Below are positions 47,291 through 56,972 of a DNA stretch of 64,000 bases, one piece after another; the first letter of the stretch is position 1, and each line of letters begins with the position of its first letter. Location: NCBI GenBank assembly GCA_023053685.1, contig JALIGW010000040.1:1324781-1388780 (forward strand), in the 5' to 3' direction. The translations under genes and the position numbers were made by a program. The notes beneath the pieces were generated by a model. That model was given only the letters and a program-made list of their open reading frames with translations. It made no database searches and was not told the DNA's origin. The DNA comes from Diadophis punctatus similis (Eukaryota; Chordata; Lepidosauria; Squamata; Dipsadidae).

Positions 47291-47639
47291 ACCAAAACCG
47301 GATGATTTGCATTGGCCACCAGGGTCCATTTTTCTTGGCAATAGGAAAGAAATTGTTTACATTGTCTTCTTATGTTCTTGGCTGACAGTCCCGCTGTTGT
47401 CTGTGGTCTCCTATCCAAATATTACCCAGATTCAATCTTGTTTAGTTTCCAAGGCCAGCTAAGGTCTGCTACCTCCTCAGACAATGTAAATTTAATTAAG
47501 TTTATTTCAGTTCCATGTAAGCAGTTCAGTTTTGCTTCCAGTCCATTTAGGTGATCCTGGCCATCTTTTCTGAATTTGATTTCAATCCTTATGTTTTCTC
47601 CTGGCTTCTCACCAAAGTTCAAACTCCGGGTGAACCTTT

Positions 47640-47945
47640 CAAGACAGACCAGGCAAGAGGGAGAATCTTATATGGACAAAGATGGAGAGATTTCTCACCA
47701 TGGGAGAATGGGTAATGAAGGTGATGGAGTTGGCAGAGATGGCAAAACTGACTGGTTTAACTAAGGAAAAGAATTTATCTAGTTTTTATCTCTACTTACA
47801 ATGGAGAGTAGAGAATCCTTCTGGATTTTTTTACTCCAAAACTGAAAAAAACCTGAAACTTTTGACTTTAAGTTTTGATGATTATAATGATTTTGTAATT
47901 TTAGAAATGGCTCAAAATGTTGTAAAATATAAAGCAAAAGATTGA
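47640..47945 (+). mobile_element. Possible L1 ORF2 tail
   Basis: The frame WVMKVMELAEMAKLTGLTKE followed by YNDFVILEMAQ resembles the C-terminal helix region of L1 ORF2. Weak support. Confidence 0.35.
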
Positions 47946-48009
47946 TGTTGCATTCATTTTGTAGCTTGGTGGGTTGAACCCAAAACTTTTCCCATCATCT
48001 AAACAACCA

Positions 48010-48165
48010 GCTGCTGTGGCCTAGAAGTGGAGCTCTTGCCTCACAATCAGGAGGTTGTGAGTCCGATCCTAGGTAGAGGCAGATGTAGGGTCTCCTTCTT
48101 GGGCAGGGGGTTGGACTAGATGACCTGCAAGGTCCCTTCCAACTCTGTTAATCTGTTAAACCTTG
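48010..48165 (+). mobile_element. tRNA-derived SINE with CR1-like 3' end
   Basis: ctgctgtggcctagaagtgg ... gttgtgagtccgatcctagg carry box A and box B-like parts; the 3' end gttggactagatgacctgca is shared with CR1 tails. Confidence 0.75.
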
Positions 48166-48496
48166 CAGCTGCCTAGGGTAAGAATGAGATTCTAGAGAAG
48201 GAAGAATATTAAAGCAATAGAAGCCCAGAAGCTTCTGGATTCCTCTGGGATATTCTGTCCCCTGAAACCATAAAGACTAAAGCCATCCCCTGTGGCAGAG
48301 TTCATATGGACTTGTGAACCATGGTTTATGGTATTGGGGGGGGGGGGCAGAATTAATTAACTGCTTCATTCAGGAAAGGCTGGTTGATCCCAGAGTATAA
48401 CACAGAGTGATGTGTGGCTCTCATCAAAGACACAATTTACTCCACATGCTAAACCAAGCCAAACTGGAAGGAGTGCAGGATGGCTTAGTTGCAGGG

Positions 48497-48636
48497 GTGG
48501 GCAAACTATGGTTCTTTGAGGAACTGTGGACTTCAACTCCCAGAATTCCTGACAGCCATGCATGTATGACTGGCTCAGGAATTCTGGGAGTTGAAGTCCA
48601 CAGGTCCTCAAAGAACCATAGTTTGCCCACCCCTGG
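48497..48636. repeat. Fold-back hAT MITE
   Basis: CAGGGGTGGGCAAACTATGG arm and its complement; same subfamily as 40324-40469. Confidence 0.88.
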
Positions 48637-48699
48637 CTTAATGCAACACATGAAGTCAGTCCCTTGGTCAAAATGGAGGCAACCTTGCCCGTTTCCTGA

Positions 48700-49600
48700 C
48701 GGTTGAAGTGGAATGTTTGCTCCCGAAAATTCTCAGGGGTTGGAGGAGCGTGTCTGTTGAAAACAGGCAGTTGGTGAGGCGGTTGGTGTAGGAAGGCTGC
48801 TGTGCCTTACGCACACTGGATTTTGAAAGACAAATCACCTGTCCAAGAGGATCTAGACTGATCTAGAGCACCAAAGAATCCAAGACCTGGAGCAACCTCC
48901 CCTCTATAGGAATAAGTACATTAATGGGTGTTAATAGCCTCCCAATCTTTTATTATTGTCTTACAAGATAACATCCTTATCTTGCTTCAGGATGAGAACT
49001 AAAACATAGATTAAAGAACGCAGCTGATTTAGTATTTTAAACCCTGGAACTTTTAAGCACTTAATATAATTAGACTTAGCAAAGCTCCTGGCTGCATGGC
49101 AAATTGTTATTATCAATATCATCCTAATTTATCTTGTAACTGCTTTTTCTTCCCAGAAGCTGAAAGTATGTGCAAAGACCGAAAGAACAGTCTCCAATTA
49201 TAGTAACAATATTGATAAAAAGAATATTTGAAGACCATGAAAACAATTAAAGTTCAAGTTGTATAGTCAGTTCTAGAATAGAGAATCATTTAAAATGATT
49301 CTAAATTGCAAAGGAGGCCAAACAGAAAGACATTTGTGGATCTTATAGTAGGTATCTATAAGGGTTTTTTTTACCCCAGATGCAGACAGGGGCCCCACAG
49401 GGGGGTCAAAATAGTCAAAGTGGCTGTTTGTGTATTCAAAGTACAACACCCCCACACACCCTCTTTTAATGTGAATCACAACAATGTAAAGTTGACATAT
49501 CAATTGCACAACCACAGCTGCCATCTTAATTTTGTCTAGAAGATTTGGAAGTTACAGTGGGATTTGAAATCATTCTTATAAATAAAGGCAACATTGAGCT
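48700..49600. other. Intergenic, nothing recognised
   Basis: Unique-looking sequence between a MITE and the second LTR-like piece. Confidence 0.4.
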
Positions 49601-49610
49601 ACTAATCTAA

Positions 49611-49680
49611 CCCAGTGTTTCTCAAAAGTGGCATCTTTAAGGTGTGTGGATTTCATCTCCCAGAATTTCTCAGCCAGTCT
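49611..49680. repeat. Half fold-back MITE
   Basis: cagtgtttctcaaaagtggc then tctcccagaatttctcagcc; one arm only. Confidence 0.65.
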
Positions 49681-49864
49681 GTTCTGGAAGTAGTGATTTA
49701 ACCCTTTATAAGCACACCATGCAAAGGTTGGTTGTGCTTCTAAGACTTGCTTCTGTTTCTCTGGTCCCTCGGTTTGGAATATAGGTGTGACCATTGCAAA
49801 TATTCTAGGTGAGGGAAAATGCAGGTAACCTGTAGACTTCAAAATCCCACAAACTACCGTTTCA

Positions 49865-50210
49865 ATTGTTGGAAGGAAAATCCATCTGGTTCAATTCCGA
49901 GCTGGGAGAAAGATGCTGGAAACAACCTGGAGGCTGATTGGGAAGAAAGTTGGTTTATTGATGAAGCAGAACCACACACAAAGACAGTGTGAGGTTCTGG
50001 GTCAGCTGAACAATTAGCTAGATGAGTGCCAGGATTTTTATACAGGGCCTGAAATGCTGCTGTGGGGGAGGGCGGGTTGTGCAATAAAGGAGCTTGTGTT
50101 CTGAAAGGGTGTTGGGCAATTCCTATTGTGGCTAATGGCTTTCTTCCTGTGCTGGATCTTGGGTGAGGGGCTGCTGTACTAATCCTACCATTCTGCTTTT
50201 GTTAGCTGTC
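49865..50210 (-). mobile_element. LTR-like sequence, minus strand
   Basis: On minus it ends gaaccagatggattttccttccaaca, like 46510-47290, and contains AATAAA (about 49965) and a TATA-like gtataaaaatcc. Opposite orientation to the first copy. Confidence 0.5.
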
Positions 50211-50718
50211 AAACTTTACTGCAAGAAGTTTCGAAATATCCTGTCTTGAATGGATTTCTGCCTGCAGTATTTGCTTTGCTTATGAATTGAGCCATCTAGA
50301 TATATGGCTTTCTCTTTCAATAAGCACTTTATCTCCTTAAGTGCTGGCATCTGCTGTGGGCTATTAAGGAAGACTGGGGGCTGCTTTCTGCCTCTAAAAA
50401 CATGTTTCTCCATTTCTGCTTTGGGGAAATATAATATTCTGCATTTTTTAATATTTCCCAAAATATTTCATTTGGGGGGGGTTCCCTCACTATCATCCCC
50501 ATGGTCATTGGGAATTATAAGAGCAACTCTGGAAAGGCATCAGGTTACCTGCCCCGGTACTAATTCCTCAAGATGGACTTTAGAGTAGCTCAGAATACTG
50601 CTCGGTCTGCTATTTATTATATTTATATTCCACCTTATTTTCAGGTGCTCACAGTAGCATGAAGACCACTTCTTCTAACAACAGGGCTGTGAGTTAGGTT
50701 GGACTCAGAAGGATTACA

Positions 50719-51305
50719 GGTAGTCTCTAACTTACGACCATAATGGACCCAGCCCATTATGGTTCTAAGTTGTGATGGTCCTAAAATAGGTCACCCACAT
50801 GACAATAAGATTTTATGAGCTTTTTTGTTGCAGTTGTTACACAAACACAGAAGTCATAAAGTAAGCCCAATGGGGCATTTTTGCCGAAAAACCAGGTTTA
50901 ATTTGGGTTTTCAGCAAAAATGTCATAAATCACGGTCACGTGACTATGGGTGTGGCAAACAGCTGTAAATGTGGGCTAGTTGTCGAATTCAAAATGAATG
51001 CTGGAACTTTGGAAATGGGTCATAACTTGCAGGGGTGAAATCTAGCAGGTTCTGACAGGTTCTGGAAAACCAGTAGCGGAAATTTCGAGTAGTTTGGAGA
51101 ACCGGCTTATACCACCTCTGGCTGGCCCCAAAGTGGGGTGGGAATGGGGATTTTGCAGTATCATTCCCCTGCCATGCCCACCAAGCCACACCCACAGAAC
51201 TGGTAGGAAAAAATTTTGAATTTCACCCCTGGTCATAAGTACCTTTTGTGTGATCTATTGGAACTTTGAAGAGTCACTAAGGGATCAGTTGTGAGACAAG
51301 GACTA
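50719..51305. repeat. Family A MITE with nested hAT element
   Basis: Family A starts caggtagtctctaacttacg; its 3' part resumes at 51234. The insert 51029-51233 has CAGGGGTGAAATC and ATTTCACCCCTG ends. Confidence 0.8.
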
Positions 51306-51635
51306 ACTTACCTCCAGGTATCCCAGCATACTTATTGAACTATGTGGGTATTTGAACCTATGTTTTCCCACTTCCACTAAACCATTCTAGGTCTTGGGCT
51401 GAGGGAGGGGCAACTTCCCCAGAACCCCCTAAGGAGCTTTTGTGGCTCAGAAAGAGCTAGAATCTTGGTTTCCCCTCTCCAAGTCCAGCTCCTTCCGTTC
51501 AGCCCCACATCATGCTGTCTCTCTTCTCACACCGGTTTTGTATCTGGCAATTCTGTTCCTCCCAAACTATGCAAGTTCTAGCCTCATTCTCCTCCCTTCG
51601 TCCTCCTCCCCACCCTGATCAGGAAGGGCCAGAAG

Positions 51636-51855
51636 ATGGAGAAGATGCTTCAAAATAAGAACCAAGGGAAAACGTGTAGCAAGGTCCCAGAGATGAAAGA
51701 ATATGGCGGTCACACTCCATTGCTTCCAGCTCAAATGCCTCATGATGGAAATTGGCATAGTCCTAAAATGCCTACAACCTCAAAGCCAGACGGTTCAGAG
51801 TATTCTCGCACACCAATTCCTTGGTCCAAACGCAAGTTCAGCCACAAGCCCATAG
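51636..51855 (+). CDS. cGAS-like gene, N-terminal exon (first recognised)
   Basis: The frame reads [20 protein letters not shown], then later [13 protein letters not shown], a basic disordered stretch like the cGAS N-terminus. The donor ATAG|GTATGT is phase 1 and fits the next exon. A good acceptor (pyrimidine tract, gatcag) ends at 51622 and the frame stays open and basic back to it, so ATG 51636 may be internal. Confidence 0.65.
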
Positions 51856-54800
51856 GTATGTATCTCCTGCTTTGGTCTTTCTTTCTTTCTTTCTTCTCTT
51901 TCTTTCTTTCTTTTTTCTTTCTTTTTTTTCTTTCTTTCTTTATCCCTCCCTTCCTTCCTTACTTTTTTTCTTCCTTCCTTCCTTCTTTCTTTCTTTCTCT
52001 TTCTTTCTTTCTTATCTTCCTCCCTCTCCCTTTTTCTTCCTTCCTTCCTTCTTTCCTTCTTTCCTTCTTTCCTTCTCTTTCTTTCTTCTTTCTTCTTTCA
52101 TTCTTTCTTCCTCCCTCCCTCTCTTCCTCCCTCCCTCTTTCTTTTTTCTTTTTCTTTCTTTCTTTTTTTTCTTTCCTTTTGTTCTTTCATTCTTTCATTC
52201 GTCTTCCTTTCTTCCTTTCTTTCATTTGTTCTTTTTTCTTCCTTCCTCCCTCCCTCCCTCCTTCTTTCTTTCTTTTTCTTTCTCTTCCGTCCTTCCTTCC
52301 ATTATTTCTTTCTTTCTTCTTCTTTCTCCTTCCTTCCTTCTTTCTTTCTTTTTTCTTCCTTCCTTCCTTCCTTTTCTGTTTTCTTTTTTCTTTTTTCTTT
52401 CATTCTTTCATTCTTCCTTCCTTCCTTCCTTCTTTTTTCTTTTTTCTTCTTTCTTTCTTCTTTCTTTTGTTCTTTCTTTTTTGTTTTCTTCCTTTCTTCT
52501 TCCTCCCTCCCTCTCTTTCTTTCTTTCTTCTTTCTTTCTTCTTTCTTTCTTCCTTCCTTCCTTTTTACTTCCTTCCTTTCTTTCTTCTTCTTTCTCCTGC
52601 CTCCCTCCCTCCCTCCCTCCCTTCTTTCCTTCCTTCCTTCCTTCCTTCCTTCCCTCCCTCCCTCCCTCCCTCTCTCTCTCTCCTTCTAATTCTACTTGGA
52701 AGGCTAGCTGAGTCTGTACATTCTCTCCATCACCCAAGCAGGTGAATATGGGCTGGCGTGAAAAGGTTTTTGGGGTTTTTAAGATTTTACCAAATTTTAA
52801 TTGTATTGTCTTAAATCAGGGCCACATCTAATATTTTCTTTTAAATGTATATATATTTTAATGTTTATATTGTGTTTTTACTTGGCTGTTCACTGCCCTG
52901 AGTCCCCTGGAGAAGGGCGGTATATAAATTTAATTATAAATAAATATAAAATAAATAAAATCCAAAGCTGAAATGGACCCCTCATCTCCAAGGATGCTCT
53001 CATTGCAAGGACACTGATCCGGTGGCAGCTGCTCTTGGATCTCTCCATCGTCGTGGGAAGTGTGGAATGGGAAACCTGTCTGTGCCATAATTTGTTTATT
53101 TTTTCAATTCTCTTGACATATTTTATTTTATTTATTTTATTTATTTATTTCGTCAAGCATGTATAAGATAACAGATATAAGTATAAACATGATTATGAAT
53201 ACAGAAAATAGATACGAATAAATGGGGGACAGTAGGACAGGGACGGTAGGCACGCTGGTGCACTTATGCACGCCCCTTAGAAATGGGGAGAGGTCTACTG
53301 TAGACAGTCTAAGGTTAAAGTTTTTGGGGTTTGTTGACGAAACCACAGAGTCAGGTAGAGCATTCCAGGCATTGAGCACTCTGTTGCTGAAGTCGTATTT
53401 TCTGCAGTCGAGTTTGGAGCGGTTTACATTGAGTTTGAATCTATTGTGTGCTCTTGTATTGTTGTGGTTGAAGCTGGAGTAGTCATTGACAGGTAGGACA
53501 TTGTAGTAAATAATTTTATGTACTATGCTTAGGTCAGACTGAAGGCGACGTAGTTCTAAGTTGTCTAAGCCCAAAATTTCAAGTCTGGTGGTATAAGGTA
53601 TTCTGTTGTGAGCAGAGGAAGTGGAGGACTCTTCTCATGAAATATTTCTGGACTCTCTCAATTGTATTTATGTCCGATATGCAGTCCGGGTTCCAGACAG
53701 ATGAGCTGTATTCAAGAATTGGTCTAGCAAAAGTTTTGTATGCCCTAGTTTGTAGTTCAATATTACCAGAGAAGAAGCTACGCAGGATTAGGTTAACCAC
53801 TCTTAATGCCTTTTTGGCAATGCTGTTACAGTGGGCTCTGGCACTTAGATCATTAGAGATGAGTACTCCAAGATCCTTGACAGAGTAAGGGTCGTCTACA
53901 AGGTCGTATCCGCCCAGATTGAATTTTGTGTTCTGGTTATTATTTTTTGCCCATGTGTAAGACAGAGCATTTGTTGGCTGAGATTTGGAGTTCTCACCAC
54001 TTTTATTCCAGCAGGTGAAGGAAGGAAGCTTTCTCTCACCACCTCCACAAAACGATCAGAAAGACTAGCTGACTTGGCAGCCGCATCTGTGAAAAGTGGA
54101 GGCCATCACCAAGTGCAACAGGCTGAAGACATTGTGAAGGTGAAGAAGGCCAAGACTTTGCACCCAGGGCATCCAGATAAAGTCGAAGCAGTGGATGTTC
54201 TTGAGAACTTCATAGCCCACTTTCTGACTTACCTGCATGAATGTCCAGACAGACTTGGCTTCAGGGATACCAGAGAACTGATCCCAGGAGAGAATTATGC
54301 ATACGAACAGGTATGGACAGCCACTGTATCGATAAATTATTATTAAAAACTCTGGCTAATTTACTGCAGTGTTTCCCATTTTCCAGATGTGTGAGCTTCC
54401 ATTCCCAGAATTCTTCACAATGGCCATTCTGGCTGGAGAATCCTGGAAGTTGAAACCCACCAATCTGGAAGTTACTCAAGTAGGGAAACCCTTGAATAGA
54501 GCAGGGGCCATCCACACAGGTGGTCAAAAAAAAGAAAAGAAAAAGCAAGACGGCAGCCATGCCTAGGTGACCAAAGCCCTACTATGAGCCAAGGTGGCGC
54601 AGAGGTTAGAGGCAGTACTGCAGGCCACTTTAGCTGACTGTGATCCGCAGGTCAGCGGTTCAAATCTCACTGGCTCAAGGTTGACTCAGCCTTCCATCCT
54701 TCCGAGGTAGGTAAATGAGGACCCAGATTGTTGAGGGCAATGTAAATATATACATTGCTTAATGGTGTAAACCGCTTAGAGAGTGCTTGCACTGTGAGGC

Positions 54801-56900
54801 GGTATATAAATCTCATTAATAAATAAATAAAATAAATACCTCCTGTTAGATGCACAGACACAGGTAGAAAAGAGGTGGTGCTTCAATTGAACAGGCATGG
54901 TAGCCAAGTTGACTTTTTGATTCTAAAAAATGATTAAATGCCCAAGAAGGAATCATGTTACTTCTACCTAATCTAAATAAGAGATCTTCTCTGAATTATT
55001 GGTTTGCCTTTAGCTCTTACGTCCAGGTGAGTTTGAGGTCCTCCTGACTATCCCCCTTCCGGATTACACCCAATACATGGAAGTAGAAGGCTACAGAGGC
55101 CTCTTCTACACCTTGTCCCTCTTGAAGAAGTCCCATGTCTTCCCAGCAACTTTTCTCCTGGAAGATGGAAAAACCATATCCCCAAGGAACATCACGGAGG
55201 AATTCTGGAAGCAGGTCAATGCGTTCATCGACATTTATTCAGGTGAGATTTCCAGGTGGGGCAGCAAAGGGAATACAGGTAGTCCTTCACTTACAACCAC
55301 CACCGAGCCCCAAATTTCTGTTGCCAAGGTCATAAGCATCTCCATGGAGGTCTATTGTAACTTCAAACAGTCATTACCACTTTATAATGCCTTGGTAAGG
55401 CCACACTTGGAATACTGCATTCAGTTTTGGTCGCCACGATGCAAAAAGGATGTTGAGACTAGAAAGAGTGCAGAGAAGAGCAACAAAAATGATTAGGGGA
55501 CTGGAGGCTAAAACATATGAAGAACGGTTGCAGGAACTGGGTATGTCTAGTCTAGTGAAAAGAAAGACCAGGGGAGACATGATAGCAGTGTTCCAATATC
55601 TCAGTGGTTGCCACAAAGAAGAGGGAGTCAAACTACTTTCCAAAGCACCTGAGGGCAGGAAAAGATGGGTGGAAACTAATCAAGGAGAGAAGCAACTTAG
55701 AGCTAAGGAGAAATTTCCTGTCAGAACAATTCATCAGTGGAACAGCTTGCCTCCAGAAGTTGTGAATGCTCCAACACTGGAAGTTTTTAAGAAGAGATTG
55801 GACAGCAAATTGTCTGAAATTGTATAGGGTTTCCTGCCTAAGCAGGGGGTTGGACTAGAAGACCTCCAAGGTCCCTTCCAACTCTGTTATTCTATTCTAT
55901 TCTATTCTATTCTATTCTATTCTATTCTATTCTATTCTATTCTATTCTATTCTATTCAGCGACTAGTCATAAGTCGAAGACTACCTGCCTAGGGGAGGTA
56001 CGTAGAAGGAGAAGAGAAGGAAGATGCAGCAATAACTTTCCTTCTGTATTCCATCTTACATCGCATTCACACACTTTACCTGGGGCGGAGATTCCTCTGT
56101 TTTGCTCCGCTTGCAATCTCTTGGGGGAATGCTGTCATATTCACCCGATGAACTATTCCACCTGCTGTCTCAATACCTTTCCCAGGTTGGCCGATGAGGC
56201 TGGAGAAAAAGAAGCCCAACTGTCCCATGGTTAACCTGGTCATGCTGGATGACCATGGCGCCATGTTCATGACCATGAACCTCGTCCTTCTTCTGGAGTT
56301 CACCGGCCAGTGGCCAGGGACAAAACAGGCCGGAGAACTGATGGAGGACAACCTTGTGACAGATTTGATGGAGAAGTTTTATTTTGTTGCCGAACAGTGT
56401 GCGGGGAGATATAATAAAGGTAACAAATCCCTGGGACCCGAGTTGGTGCTCAGCAAAGATTTTTGTTTTCATCCAATAAAATACCGTATTTTTCAGAGTA
56501 TAAGACGCACCTTTCCCCCCTAAAAGAGGCTGAAAATTTGGGTGCGTCTTATACTCCGAATGTAGCTTTTTTGAAGCTTTTTTCCAGCCCTAACGAGGTG
56601 CTAACAATCTTCCCGGCTCTTCACGGCTTGCAGGCTTGTTTTCATTGCTATTCCCTCCGGAAAAAGGTTTTTTCAGCCCTAACGTGCTAACGATCTTCCC
56701 AGCTTGCAGGATTTTTTCATTGCTACTTCCTCCAAAGAAGTTTTTTTCCAGCCCTAAGTCTTTGCAGGCTTGTTTTCATTGCTACTCCCTCTGAAGAAGA
56801 TTTTTTTCAGCCCTAACCAGGGGATGAAATAATGTGCTGAAGCTGACCAGACTAAGGATGCTAGCCAGATGAATACCTGATAGGTAGATTTTTCCCCTAT

Positions 56901-56972
<72 letters not shown>

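Noticed and set aside
51821..52745. Frames of about 300-370 codons rich in Ser/Phe/Leu/Pro
   Set aside because: They only translate the polypyrimidine tract; the opposite strand gives Lys/Glu/Arg frames. Only the first 73 codons, before the donor at 51855, belong to a gene.
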